Shown: positions 41,918-51,028 of the stretch, piece after piece
Numbering within the stretch: the first letter of the stretch is position 1
Layout: each line of letters begins with the position of its first letter
DNA from: JBBPZK01 sp965219175
GTDB lineage: Bacteria; Actinomycetota; Rubrobacteria; Rubrobacterales; Rubrobacteraceae
Assembly: GCA_965219175.1 (NCBI GenBank)
Contig: CBDCNI010000001.1
Coordinates: 682,001 to 746,000, forward strand
Length of the DNA stretch: 64,000 nt
Direction of reading: 5' to 3'
Position numbers and translations under genes: made by a program
Notes under the pieces: generated by a model
The model's input: the letters and a program-made list of their open reading frames with translations, nothing else
The model's database searches: none
Told to the model about the DNA's origin: nothing

Positions 41918-43453
41918 CTACTCCGCTACGCTGCTTTTCTCACGCCTCGGGATGGCGTCGCCTGCTGGGACGGTCCCGCGCTCCGCCATCCGGCCGATCG
42001 CCAGATAAACCAACCCTACGACGAGCACGATGCCGGTGCCGAGCAGGACGCTGTAGTTGACGTACCAGGGTGTACCCGGCGTCCTCGGGTATGCGAGGTT
42101 GATAGCTCCCGCTACACCGTAGACGAACGCGGCGACGTTCACTACCAGGCCCCAGCGGCCGAGCGTCCACTTGCCGGCGGGAATCCAGCCGCGCAGCCGG
42201 GCAACCAGTGCGGCGAACACGACCAGTTGGAAGGCGACGTAGATCGCCAGCACCGCGAAAGAGACGATGTAGGTAAGGGCGTTCGGAGAGAAGCCAAACG
42301 CGAGGACGACCAGGACCGGGATGACCACCGCGGCGACCGTCGCGCCCGGTGGGATGTGCAGGCGCTCGGAGAAGTTCCCGAGGAAGTTGCTCCCGGCGAT
42401 CATTCGGTCGCGGGCGTAGGAGTAGATCATGCGGCTCGCCGCCGCCTGCAAACTCAACGTACACGAGAGGAAGGCGATCAGGGCTATGACCAACACTATC
42501 TTGGAGCCGACAACGCCGAAGGTCCCGTTCAGGATCGTGCTGATCGGGTCCGCGACTTTACCGGAGACAACGGCGGCCATGTTCGGCACCGCCAGCGTAA
42601 ACCCGACCAAACTCAATATAGCCATCGAACCGCCGACGAGGATAGTGAGTTGCATCGCCCGAGGCACGTCGCGGCTGGCGTTCGGGACTTCCTCAGCCAA
42701 ATCGCCGCAGGCCTCGAACCCGAAGAACAAGAAGAGCGCCCCGAGTCCCGCCGCCAAAAACGGCCCGAGGTAGCCGCCGTTCCCTTGCGTCCCGAAGGTG
42801 TCGAACAGGACGCCGAAAGAGTTGTGGCGGGCGAAGAGGATCAGGTACAGCCCGACGCCCGCAACCCCGATGATCTCCGCCGCGAACCCGGCCGTTACCG
42901 CGCGCGAGAGGTTCCTGGTGCCGCTAAAGTTGATCCCACCGGCGATCGCCAGAAGCACCAGTGCGACCCCGATGTCCCAGATGGGGCTCGCCTCCACCCC
43001 AAAGAGCGCGGCGGCGAACTGGCCGGCCCCATACGCCACCCCGGCAATGGTTACGAGCAGCGCCCACGCATACACCCATCCTGTCACCCACGCATAACGC
43101 CTGCCCCACAGCCGCATCGCCCACGGATAGGGACCACCGGCGATGGGATACTGGGAGACGACCTCTGCCAGGACTAGCGCCACCATTAGTTGCCCTGCCA
43201 TGGCGATCAGGTACGTCCACACCGCCGCAGGCCCGCCCGTGGCGAGCACGAAAGCATAGAGCGTGTAAACGCCAACGAGCGGCGAGAGGTAGGTGAACCC
43301 GAGCGAGAAGTTCGCGCTCAAGCTCATCGTGCGCGAGAAGAGAGACTTGTACCCGAGCGCCTCTAACTGGCGGGCGTCCTCATCCACCTCCGACCCGCCG
43401 GAGACCTCGTACCCGCCGTCAGGGTCACCACCCCGCTGAGACGCATCACTCAT
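41918..43453 (-). CDS. APC-family amino acid/polyamine permease
   Basis: 511 residues from ATG 43453, with GGAAGGAGGGG upstream; an open frame extends 41 codons further but starts inside the region with TACAGT repeats. Twelve membrane segments; FSLGFTYLSPLVGVYTLYAFVLATGGPAAVWTYLIAMAGQLMVALVLAEVVSQYPIAGGPYPWAMRLWG is typical of the amino acid/choline/GABA group. FGFEACGDLAEEVPNASRDVPRAM is the loop after helix 6. Probable substrate is GABA, putrescine or a related amine, from its neighbours. Confidence 0.87.
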   Translation of the reverse strand: MSDASQRGGDPDGGYEVSGGSEVDEDARQLEALGYKSLFSRTMSLSANFSLGFTYLSPLVGVYTLYAFVLATGGPAAVWTYLIAMAGQLMVALVLAEVVSQYPIAGGPYPWAMRLWGRRYAWVTGWVYAWALLVTIAGVAYGAGQFAAALFGVEASPIWDIGVALVLLAIAGGINFSGTRNLSRAVTAGFAAEIIGVAGVGLYLILFARHNSFGVLFDTFGTQGNGGYLGPFLAAGLGALFLFFGFEACGDLAEEVPNASRDVPRAMQLTILVGGSMAILSLVGFTLAVPNMAAVVSGKVADPISTILNGTFGVVGSKIVLVIALIAFLSCTLSLQAAASRMIYSYARDRMIAGSNFLGNFSERLHIPPGATVAAVVIPVLVVLAFGFSPNALTYIVSFAVLAIYVAFQLVVFAALVARLRGWIPAGKWTLGRWGLVVNVAAFVYGVAGAINLAYPRTPGTPWYVNYSVLLGTGIVLVVGLVYLAIGRMAERGTVPAGDAIPRREKSSVAE

Positions 43454-43483
43454 ACGACCCCCCTCCTTCCGGTTCCTCGGATC

Positions 43484-43512
43484 TTTACAGTTTCCTTTCA
43501 CCCATACAGTAA
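43484..43512. promoter_or_regulatory. TACAGT direct repeat upstream of the APC permease
   Basis: TTTACAGT (43484-43491) and ATACAGTAA (43504-43512) repeat TACAGT with 19-base spacing, 30-60 bases before the permease start. The same core occurs before the aminotransferase and alanine dehydrogenase genes. It may be an operator, although TACAGT can also serve as a -10 element. Confidence 0.3.
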
Positions 43513-43563
43513 CCGGCATGCTAGCCGGGTCGGTCTCCCGCGTCAAGCGCTTTTGGGGCGTGG

Positions 43564-44268
43564 CTAATACCGGCACCTGTCTACCACCTCGCGCAGCCTC
43601 TCTTTTGCGCCTGTCCGCAGGGCGCCGCCGTGGGCGAAGAGAGCGGTCGAAAAGTTTTCTCCGAGCAGCTTCTCGGCAGAGCGTTTCGCCAGCGTCGGGT
43701 CCGAGCAGAACGCCTTCATTACTCCGACTTTCATGCGAAAGCCTGGAAACTGACCGAAGGCGTCCGCAGTAAACAGGAGTCCGTCCTCGTCCCGCAGGAG
43801 GGAGACGTGTCCGAGGGTGTGACCGGGAGTGGAGATCACCCGAAACCCCGACACGTAGTCTCCCTCGTTCAGGATCCTCCCAACCGGCGCCCCCGGCACT
43901 TCCGCGTTTCGGGCCATGTACCGCAGGAGCGGGTTGCTCTGCGGGTCCGGCCCGCGCACGCCGGAGACAGCTTCCGCCTCACGTCCCGACGCCCCGACTT
44001 CCACCTGAGGCGCCCACTCCAACACGCCCCGCAGTCCCCCGATGTGGTCGCTGTGATGGTGAGTTATAAAAATGCGTCTCAGGTCTTCCGGTCCCGAGCC
44101 GAGGGACGAGAGGGCGTCCCGGATGCGTCCGGCGCTGCTCGCTACGCCGGTGTCTACGAGCGTCCAGCCGTCGTCGTTTTCGAGGAGCAGGACGTTGATC
44201 GCATTCGGGATACCGATGCCGTCTACGCGGTAGACGCCGGTCGATATCTTTTCCGGTGAATCAGCCAT
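43564..44268 (-). CDS. MBL-fold metallo-hydrolase
   Basis: 234 residues. Metallo-beta-lactamase fold with the dinuclear site: THHHSDHIGG (HxHxDH), HTLGHVSLL and TADAFG, and a late AHGGALR His. The GVYRVDGIGIPNAINVLLLENDDGWTLVDTG start is that of the glyoxalase-II/quorum-lactonase-like group. Substrate cannot be predicted. It lies 41 bases after potC, so it is probably the last gene of the polyamine-import transcript; a lactam or thioester hydrolase acting on a polyamine breakdown product is only a guess. Confidence 0.83.
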   Translation of the reverse strand: MADSPEKISTGVYRVDGIGIPNAINVLLLENDDGWTLVDTGVASSAGRIRDALSSLGSGPEDLRRIFITHHHSDHIGGLRGVLEWAPQVEVGASGREAEAVSGVRGPDPQSNPLLRYMARNAEVPGAPVGRILNEGDYVSGFRVISTPGHTLGHVSLLRDEDGLLFTADAFGQFPGFRMKVGVMKAFCSDPTLAKRSAEKLLGENFSTALFAHGGALRTGAKERLREVVDRCRY

Positions 44269-44309
44269 GCTTTACCTCACTCGCCGTAGATATATATACA
44301 CTTTCTCCA

Positions 44310-45128
44310 TCAACTCTCCTCCTTCTTGATGAAGAGCCGACCGCCGCCGAAGATAAAGATTACGGTCGCCACCAGGATCACGGTGGAGAGCGCGTTGATG
44401 ACCGGGCTGACGCCGAACTTTATCATTGAGTAGATCTTCAACGGCAGAGTGCTCGACCCCACACCCGCCACGAAGAACGTAATTACGAAGTCGTCGAACG
44501 ATAACGTGAACGCCAACAGCGCCCCGGCCATTACACCGGGCAGTATGAGCGGCAGAGTAACCCGAAAGAAGGTATTGACCGGGTTTGCACCGAGGTCCTG
44601 GGCCGCTTCTTCGATGGATCTATCCATCCCGGAGAGCCGCGCCCGGACGACGATGGTGACGAACGAGATGTTGAAGGCTACGTGGGCGATGATTATGGTG
44701 GTGATGCCGAGCGGTATGCTCGCGGCCACGAAGAAGACGAGCAGGCTCACCCCGACGACTATCTCCGGCATGACCGTCGCCGCGTAGACGATTGAGTCGG
44801 TAAAGCCCTTGCCCCGGAAACCGTAGCGGACTAGGGCGAGCGCGGTGAACGTGCCGATCGCCGTGGCGATGATCGTGGAGCTTACACCCACTATGAGCGA
44901 GGTGTAGAAAGCCTTCAGTACGGACTGATCTTGTAAGAGGGCTCCGTACCACTTGAATGAAAACCCGGTCCAGGTCTGGGTGTTGCGGGACGAGTTGAAA
45001 GAGAAGAACACGAGCACGAAGATAGGGGCGTAGAGGAACAGGTAGACGAAGCCCGAGAACAGGAGCAGCGCCCGGTCCGAGAGGTTGCCGAGTCCCTTTG
45101 CGAGGGGACCGCCTTTAGAGTCTCCCAT
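44310..45128 (-). CDS. potC: Polyamine ABC transporter permease PotC
   Basis: 272 residues, six membrane segments starting ALLLFSGFVYLFLYAPIFVLVFFSFN. The EAA loop reads IEEAAQDLGANPVNTFFRVTLPLILPGVMAGALLAFTLSFDDFVITFFVAG, the canonical PotC/PotI form. It pairs with PotB as the membrane channel of a spermidine/putrescine importer. It starts 3 bases after the potB stop. Confidence 0.92.
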   Translation of the reverse strand: MGDSKGGPLAKGLGNLSDRALLLFSGFVYLFLYAPIFVLVFFSFNSSRNTQTWTGFSFKWYGALLQDQSVLKAFYTSLIVGVSSTIIATAIGTFTALALVRYGFRGKGFTDSIVYAATVMPEIVVGVSLLVFFVAASIPLGITTIIIAHVAFNISFVTIVVRARLSGMDRSIEEAAQDLGANPVNTFFRVTLPLILPGVMAGALLAFTLSFDDFVITFFVAGVGSSTLPLKIYSMIKFGVSPVINALSTVILVATVIFIFGGGRLFIKKEES

Positions 45129-45131
45129 GGT

Positions 45132-45998
45132 CTATCCTCCTTCCAGTTGGTCGGTGCCGACGCGCCGGACGTAGTACATGATCGCCCCGATCAGGAGGAC
45201 CGCCAGGATGATGGAGAGTGCGCTCCCGAAGGCCCAATCGCGGGCGTTCAGGAACTGTTGCTGGATCAGGTTTCCGACCATCACCGTCCGTGACCCACCG
45301 AGCAAATCCGGGATGACGAACTCCCCGGCCGACGGTATGAAAACCAGGATGCTCCCCGCTATGACCCCCGGCATGCTGATCGGGAAAGTTACCCGCCAGA
45401 ACGTGTGCCACCGACTCGCCCCGAGATCCTGGGCCGCTTCCTTGAGGCGGGTGTCGAACCTTTCGAGGGCGGCGTAGAGCGGTAGGATCATGAACGGCAA
45501 ATACGAGTAGACCAGCCCCATCGTCACCGCCTGGGGCGTGAAGATGAGGTTGAGCGGTTTGTCCGTAAGATGGAGAAACTGCAAGGCTTTGTTGGCGAGC
45601 CCGTTGCCACCGAGGATGACCACCCAGGCGTAGGCCCGCACGAGCAGGCTGGTCCAGAATGGGATCATGACCATCAGTATGAGGACGTTGCGATACTTGC
45701 GGCCCTTGAAGGCTATGAAGTACGCCAGAGGGTAGCCCAGGGCCAGACAAAGCAGCGTGTTGAGCGTCGCTATGAGGAGCGTGCGGCCCACGATCTGCAA
45801 GTACAGCGGATCGAAGACCTTTAAGTAGTTGCCGGGGTTGAAGCCGAGCGTTATTCCTCCGTACACGCCGCTCGTCCCGAACGAGTAGGCCAGGATGAAC
45901 AGCAGCGGTATAACGAAGAAGATACCGAGCCAGAACGCCGCCGGCGAGAGCAGGCCCGCGAGCCCCAAAGTCCAGCCGCGCCCATCTTTCCCGCCCAC
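45132..45998 (-). CDS. potB: Polyamine ABC transporter permease PotB
   Basis: 288 residues, six membrane segments. AGLLSPAAFWLGIFFVIPLLFILAYSF starts the protein; the EAA loop is LKEAAQDLGASRWHTFWRVTFPISMPGVIAGSILVFIPSAGEFVIPDLLGG, typical of PotB/PotH. It starts 1 base after the potD stop, in the order potA-D-B-C. Confidence 0.92.
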   Translation of the reverse strand: MGGKDGRGWTLGLAGLLSPAAFWLGIFFVIPLLFILAYSFGTSGVYGGITLGFNPGNYLKVFDPLYLQIVGRTLLIATLNTLLCLALGYPLAYFIAFKGRKYRNVLILMVMIPFWTSLLVRAYAWVVILGGNGLANKALQFLHLTDKPLNLIFTPQAVTMGLVYSYLPFMILPLYAALERFDTRLKEAAQDLGASRWHTFWRVTFPISMPGVIAGSILVFIPSAGEFVIPDLLGGSRTVMVGNLIQQQFLNARDWAFGSALSIILAVLLIGAIMYYVRRVGTDQLEGG

Positions 45999-45999
45999 G

Positions 46000-47121
46000 C
46001 TAGGAACTCTTTACTTCGGTGAAGATCCGCTCGTACTGGCGGGTCGTCTTGCCGACGTCCTGGATAACCTCCAGTCGATCGAAAACCTTCTTCGGCGGGG
46101 AGTAGGTGGGGAGGCTGGTCAGGTCCTTGTCTATGTCCGGGAGCGCGGCCTCGTTCGGGGTTCCATAGTAAGTGTAGTTGGAGAGCGCCGCCCCGGCTTT
46201 GGCGCTCAGGATGTAGTTTATGAATTTGTAGGCGAGATCCGCGTGCGGCGCGCCCTTCGGAATCGCCATGTTGTCCGTCCAACGCGTCGCCGCCGGTTTG
46301 GGGATGATGTAGTCGAGGTCCTTGTTGTCGAGGACCGCCGTGAGCCCGTCTCCGCTGAAGACGTGGCCGAGTAGGATATCCCCGTTCACCACGAGCGGCC
46401 GTACCTGAGTCGAATCGAAATACCCCCGGAGCAAAGGCTTCTGCTTTTTCAGCTCTTTCTCCGCTTCTTTGAGCTTCGAGTCTTCGGTGGCGTTCACGGA
46501 GTATCCTTTTCTGTAGAGCGCCGCCCCGAGCGTCTCCCGAACGTCGTCTATCATGGCGATTTTGCCCTTGTACTTCGGATCCCACATCGGGTCCCAGGTC
46601 TCTATCTTGCCTACTTTTTTCTTGTTGTAGAGGATGCCCGTGGTTCCCCACTGGTAGGGCACGCTGTACTCGTTCTTCGGGTCGTAAGGGGGTTTCTTGA
46701 ATTCTTGGCCGACGTTCTTGAAGTTCGGGATCTTCGACATATCGAGCTTCTGAATGACCCCGCTCTTCACCATAATACCGACCATGTAGTCGCTCGGCAC
46801 TATGACGTCGTAGCCGACGCCCCCGGCCTGGAGCTTCGCCAACAGCTCCTCGTTTGAGGAGAAGAAGTCCTGGGTGACGTTCACTTTGTACTTCTTCTCG
46901 AAGTTCGGGATGGTGCTCTTCGCAACGTAGTCGGACCAGTTGTACAGGTTGAGCTGCTTGGAGTTGCCGCCGCTGCCGCCGCCCCCACCGTTGCCGCCGC
47001 TGCTCTGGGCGCTCGTGTTCGGCTGGCAGGCCGCCAACACCGAGAGCGTCGAGCCCGCTAAAGCGCCCCCGCCCACAACTTTCAGGAACTTGCTCCTCGT
47101 GAGCTTCTTTCCCCTATCCAT
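46000..47121 (-). CDS. potD: Polyamine-binding lipoprotein PotD
   Basis: 373 residues from ATG 47121 with GGGAGG at good spacing; the frame is open 62 codons upstream, inside potA. The start MDRGKKLTRSKFLKVVGGGALAGSTLSVLAAC is a signal peptide with a lipobox (LAAC) and a Tat-like TRSKFLK but only one Arg. A glycine/serine linker follows, then the binding protein: LNLYNWSDYVAKSTIPNFEKKYKVNVTQDFFSSNEELLAKLQAG, YDVIVPSDYMV and LAYKFINYILS. Family members bind putrescine or spermidine; the ligand is not fixed. Confidence 0.92.
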   Translation of the reverse strand: MDRGKKLTRSKFLKVVGGGALAGSTLSVLAACQPNTSAQSSGGNGGGGGSGGNSKQLNLYNWSDYVAKSTIPNFEKKYKVNVTQDFFSSNEELLAKLQAGGVGYDVIVPSDYMVGIMVKSGVIQKLDMSKIPNFKNVGQEFKKPPYDPKNEYSVPYQWGTTGILYNKKKVGKIETWDPMWDPKYKGKIAMIDDVRETLGAALYRKGYSVNATEDSKLKEAEKELKKQKPLLRGYFDSTQVRPLVVNGDILLGHVFSGDGLTAVLDNKDLDYIIPKPAATRWTDNMAIPKGAPHADLAYKFINYILSAKAGAALSNYTYYGTPNEAALPDIDKDLTSLPTYSPPKKVFDRLEVIQDVGKTTRQYERIFTEVKSS

Positions 47122-47123
47122 CG

Positions 47124-48248
47124 TTAACCTCCCAGTACCAAACAGTTTGCAGCATCCCAGGTCACCTGGACTTCTTCGCCCACTCCCGAGCCGGTCGCGT
47201 CGTGGGCGTTTTGCTGGTAGAGCACCAGCTTCCCGCCATCGGGCAGCTTCGTTATGTACTGCGTGCTCGACCCCAGATAGACGACCTGCTCCACCTCCGC
47301 GGTACACGTGTTGTCGCCGCCGCTGCCGAGCCGGAGCTTCTCGGGCCTGACGGCTGCGTGCGCCTCGGACCCGATCTCCACGCTCTCTCCCTCCTGCGTC
47401 ACGGCCTCGACTTTCATCCCGCCTGCGGTCTTTAGCGCTACCTTCTCACCACTCACCGACTCCACGGCGCCGGAGAAAATGTTCGTCTGGCCGATAAAGT
47501 CCGCGACGAAGCGGTTGCGGGGGCGCTCGTAGAGGGTCGGCGGGTCGGCGACCTGCTGTACCTTGCCGGCGTTCATCACGGCTATGCGGTCGCTCATCGT
47601 CAGCGCCTCTTCCTGGTCGTGGGTGACGTAGATGAACGTGATCCCAACCTCGTGCTGCAAGTTCCTCAGCTCGATCTGCAACTCTTTTCTAAGCTTCATG
47701 TCCAGAGCCCCCAGAGGCTCGTCCAGCAGCAACACTTTCGGGCGGTTGATGAGCGCCCTCGCGAGCGCCACCCGCTGTTGCTGGCCGCCGGAGAGCATGG
47801 CCGGCTTTCGTTTCTCGAAGCCCTCTAGCTGGACCATCTCGCACGCCTCGCCCACCCGCTTACGGACTTCGTCCTTGGAAACCTTCGCCCGCCGCAACCC
47901 GAATGCGACGTTGTCGAAGACGTTGAGGTGGGGGAAGATGGCGTAGGACTGGAAGACTGTGTTCACGGGTCTACGGTAGGGAGGGACTTTCTGCATCGGC
48001 TCTCCGGCGACGGAGATACTACCCTCCGTCACCCGCTCGAAACCGGCGATCATACGGAGCGTGGTCGTCTTGCCGCACCCGGAAGGCCCCAAAAGCGAGA
48101 AGAACTCGCCCTCGTGGATGTCCAGCGTCAGGTCGTCCACCGCCACGAATTCCCCGAAGCGCTTGGTCACATCCGCCAACTCGACGGCTACGCTCGCGGT
48201 CGCCGTCTTTTCCGCCGGCGGCCGCTCCGTTACGTGTCTCTCTTCCAC
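47124..48248 (-). CDS. potA: Polyamine ABC transporter ATPase PotA
   Basis: 374 residues. Walker A LGPSGCGKTTTLRMIAG, Q-loop, signature LSGGQQQRVALARALI, Walker B VLLLDEPLGALDMKLRK, H-loop YVTHDQEEALTMSD, and a C-terminal TOBE domain (VRPEKLRLGSGG onwards). It energises PotBC. It starts 10 bases after the amine oxidase stop, so importer and catabolic enzymes look like one long minus-strand transcript. Confidence 0.93.
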   Translation of the reverse strand: MEERHVTERPPAEKTATASVAVELADVTKRFGEFVAVDDLTLDIHEGEFFSLLGPSGCGKTTTLRMIAGFERVTEGSISVAGEPMQKVPPYRRPVNTVFQSYAIFPHLNVFDNVAFGLRRAKVSKDEVRKRVGEACEMVQLEGFEKRKPAMLSGGQQQRVALARALINRPKVLLLDEPLGALDMKLRKELQIELRNLQHEVGITFIYVTHDQEEALTMSDRIAVMNAGKVQQVADPPTLYERPRNRFVADFIGQTNIFSGAVESVSGEKVALKTAGGMKVEAVTQEGESVEIGSEAHAAVRPEKLRLGSGGDNTCTAEVEQVVYLGSSTQYITKLPDGGKLVLYQQNAHDATGSGVGEEVQVTWDAANCLVLGG

Positions 48249-48258
48249 CGCGTTCCTC

Positions 48259-49680
48259 CTATGCTTGAGAACCCTGGGTAACTTGGGTAATACTCTCCGC
48301 CCCGTGTCTTTGTCTCGCTCTCGACCTTTCGAGCACTTCTCTCGCCGCCCTCTCTCCCGAGCTTACGGCGCCGTCCATGTAGCCGGTCCACTCGGACGCC
48401 GTCTCCGCTCCCGCCCAGTGGATGCGCCCGACGGGCTCTCGCAACGCCGGACCATGGTCCAACAAGGCGCCGGGTACCGTGAGCCCGGCGTAACCGCCGC
48501 GAGAGTAAACTTCCTCCGACCAGTCCAACTCCGTGTAGTCTCTCGCATTCAGCGCCTCCGCGCCGAAGTAGCGGGCGAAGCATTCGAGGACGGCCTGCCT
48601 TCGCTCCCCGGCGGGGCGACGGCCCCACTCGCGGGCGTCGGCCCCGAGGATAAAGCCAGTCAGGACGCCCGTTCCGCCTTCCGGGGGTGAGTTGTCCGTG
48701 GTGATCCTACAGGGACCGGCGTCGCTCTCCGCCCTGCCGTTCAGACCCGCCTCGTGCCAGAACGGAGCCTCGTAGACGGCGTGGCATTTTATGACCGCTC
48801 CCATCGGCATCTTCTGTGAGAGACCGTCGTGCATCGCCGAGAGCGCCGGCTGGTACTCGATGCGCCCCCGCAAAGCCGTCGGCACCGTGACTATCACCGT
48901 CTCCGCCTCGACACTCACCCGGTCCGACTCCACTGAGACGCCGCGCCCATCCTGAAAGATTCGGCGCACCGGAGATTCCAGGACCACGCGCTCCCCTAAT
49001 TCTTCGGCCAGACGGACCGAGACTTCCTGCGCGCCGCCCAGGAAGCGGGACTCTTCGGCGGAGGCTTCTATCTCGAAGAGGCCGTCCGAGCTACCAGAGG
49101 AAGCAATATCCGCGAGCACACTGAGGAGCGAGAGGTCGCGAGGCTCGCAGGCGTAGAGCGATTCCACCGCGAGGTCGAAGTAGAACCGCGCGCCTGTACT
49201 TTTCATGTTCCGCAGCTTCCACGTCTCAAGTGTTTGCCCGTCCCACTCTGCGGCCCGCTCTGCCTTCCACGGCTCTTCCGAGACGCCAACCGCCAGCTCG
49301 CCCAATTCCCGAAATGCTCCCTCGATCTCCGAAAGCGCTTCAGGTTCCGCCAGCGGCGCGTCGTCTTCCTCCTCGTACTCGGAGCGGTTGCCGCCCTCCC
49401 AGAAGACGGTCCGCCCGGCGACGTGGGTCGGGAACGTCTCGACGCCGAGTGATTTGGCGAGATTGCTTATCCGGCGCTGCTTCGGGCCGATCCACTGCCC
49501 GCCCATCTCCACGCAGACGCCTCCGACATACCTGCTGTACGTCCTGCCGCCGACACGGTCGCGGGCTTCGAGCACCAAAACTTCGATTCCGGCACGGTCC
49601 AACTCGCGCGCCGCCGTCAGGCCGGCCAGCCCCGCGCCGACCACCACCACGTTCGCCTTAGCTTCCCGCGCCGCCTTCAT
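48259..49680 (-). CDS. Flavin monoamine/putrescine oxidase 1
   Basis: 473 residues from ATG 49680, overlapping the upstream stop (ATGA); an open frame extends upstream inside the previous gene. FAD-binding N-terminus VVVVGAGLAGLTAARELDRAGIEVLVLEARDRVGGRTYS, EMGGQWIGPKQ, and the C-terminal GRIHWAGAETASEWTGYMDGAVSSGERAAREVL, which closes the flavin site in MAO-type enzymes. It should oxidise a primary amine to an aldehyde with release of H2O2. Between the importer and a second oxidase, putrescine or a derivative is the likely substrate. Confidence 0.87.
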   Translation of the reverse strand: MKAAREAKANVVVVGAGLAGLTAARELDRAGIEVLVLEARDRVGGRTYSRYVGGVCVEMGGQWIGPKQRRISNLAKSLGVETFPTHVAGRTVFWEGGNRSEYEEEDDAPLAEPEALSEIEGAFRELGELAVGVSEEPWKAERAAEWDGQTLETWKLRNMKSTGARFYFDLAVESLYACEPRDLSLLSVLADIASSGSSDGLFEIEASAEESRFLGGAQEVSVRLAEELGERVVLESPVRRIFQDGRGVSVESDRVSVEAETVIVTVPTALRGRIEYQPALSAMHDGLSQKMPMGAVIKCHAVYEAPFWHEAGLNGRAESDAGPCRITTDNSPPEGGTGVLTGFILGADAREWGRRPAGERRQAVLECFARYFGAEALNARDYTELDWSEEVYSRGGYAGLTVPGALLDHGPALREPVGRIHWAGAETASEWTGYMDGAVSSGERAAREVLERSRARQRHGAESITQVTQGSQA

Positions 49681-51026
49681 ATCTTCGTCCTGGCCCGCGT
49701 AGCCTCCAAAGACTCGGCTACCGCCCGTCCGGCCCGCAGCCCGGACTTGACGGCACTGTTCATGAAGCTCGGGGCCGCCGCGAAACCTTCCGCCCCGGCG
49801 AGGTGAGCGTTGCCGAAAGAGCCGCCCATTTCCTTCCCGAATTCTCCCGCGTTGCCTGGAGCCATGATCATGTAGCTGCCGCGGGTCCAATGCTCGTTGG
49901 GCCAGACTTTCTCGACTACCGCCACCGGCTCGGGTACGTCGTACAGCTTTCTTAGTAGCTCCACCGCCCGACGTTTGCGGACTTCCTCCGGGAACCCCAG
50001 CTCCGGTAGCAGCGGAGCGCCCCCCGCGAAGGAGATGATGCCTCGGGGACCGTTCCGGGAACCGTTGTCCTGGGCCGCGCTACAGTATCCGAGCGGCGTG
50101 TCGGTGACGGTGAAGTCTGCGGCGTCCACCCTGGTGTCGAAGATAAACGCCATCTTCCGTACTACGCCGTAGACAGAGTTGGAGATCATGCGTCCGAAGA
50201 CCGGCGGCGGCTCGGGATCGAATTTTATGCCGCGATAGCAGGTGAAAGGAACCGCCAGGACCACCCGCCTAGCCCGTGCCGAACGAGGACCATCTCCGCT
50301 CATCCAACTTACTTCGACGCCACTACCGCTCTGCCGGACCTCCGTAACCGGCGAAGAGTAGGAAACCCGGTCTTCCAACCCGGCGGCGAGCGCCAGCGCA
50401 ACGCTCCCTGCTCCTCCCTCGACCCGGTACTCGTTTCCCTTGCCGGGACCGCCTCGCGTGGCGACCTTGACGGCGTAGGAGTAGAACGACATCCACGCCA
50501 GCGGCACGGTCGAACCGCAACTCGAAGTGAGCGTCTCGACGACATGAATGCCATCCTCGCTCATGCCTTCGCCACGGAGCCAGTCCTCGATGCTGACGTC
50601 ATCCTTAGGCGCATCCCGCCAGTACGTCTCCGGGTTCGTGGTGGAGGCGGTTTCGACCAGAGCCTCGTTCATCCGTTCGTAGACTTTAGCGTCGTTGCCG
50701 GAGAAAGGCATCTCGTCCGTGGACTTTCCGCCGATGTGCCAGCGGGCGTTCTCCTTGCGGCGCTCGAAGGGGTAGAGTTTCAGGCCAAGGTCTCCGATGA
50801 GGTCCCGGATCTCCGCGTGCGCCTCGTCCACCCACTCGCCGCCGAGGTCCACGGTTACGCCCTCTACATCCGCGACCTGCGTGCGGCCGCCGGGACGGTC
50901 GCGGGCTTCGAGGACCAGCGCTTCGAGCCCCGCGCGGTCCAATTCGCGCGCCGCCGTCAAGCCGGAGAGCCCCGCCCCGATGACGATCACATCATGGACG
51001 ATGCCGGAAATGCCGGGCTCCTCCAC
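49677..51026 (-). CDS. Flavin amine oxidase 2
   Basis: 449 residues. Same family as the next gene: VIVIGAGLSGLTAARELDRAGLEALVLEARDRPGGRTQVA, VDLGGEWVDEAHAEIRDLIGDLG, and C-terminal GNAHLAGAEGFAAAPSFMNSAVKSGLRAGRAVAE. The flavin-closing segment lacks the usual Tyr/Trp-G-Y/M pattern and reads FAAAPSFMNSAVKSG, so substrate and even oxidase activity may differ from its neighbour. It starts 2 bases before the aminotransferase stop region ends and is translationally coupled to oxidase 1. Confidence 0.83.
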   Translation of the reverse strand: MEEPGISGIVHDVIVIGAGLSGLTAARELDRAGLEALVLEARDRPGGRTQVADVEGVTVDLGGEWVDEAHAEIRDLIGDLGLKLYPFERRKENARWHIGGKSTDEMPFSGNDAKVYERMNEALVETASTTNPETYWRDAPKDDVSIEDWLRGEGMSEDGIHVVETLTSSCGSTVPLAWMSFYSYAVKVATRGGPGKGNEYRVEGGAGSVALALAAGLEDRVSYSSPVTEVRQSGSGVEVSWMSGDGPRSARARRVVLAVPFTCYRGIKFDPEPPPVFGRMISNSVYGVVRKMAFIFDTRVDAADFTVTDTPLGYCSAAQDNGSRNGPRGIISFAGGAPLLPELGFPEEVRKRRAVELLRKLYDVPEPVAVVEKVWPNEHWTRGSYMIMAPGNAGEFGKEMGGSFGNAHLAGAEGFAAAPSFMNSAVKSGLRAGRAVAESLEATRARTKI

Positions 51027-51028
51027 CC

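Noticed and set aside
40480..42060. Long plus-strand open frame (526 codons) opposite the aldehyde dehydrogenase
   Set aside because: Antisense to an enzyme with all catalytic motifs; composition is Gly/Val/Asp-rich without motifs.
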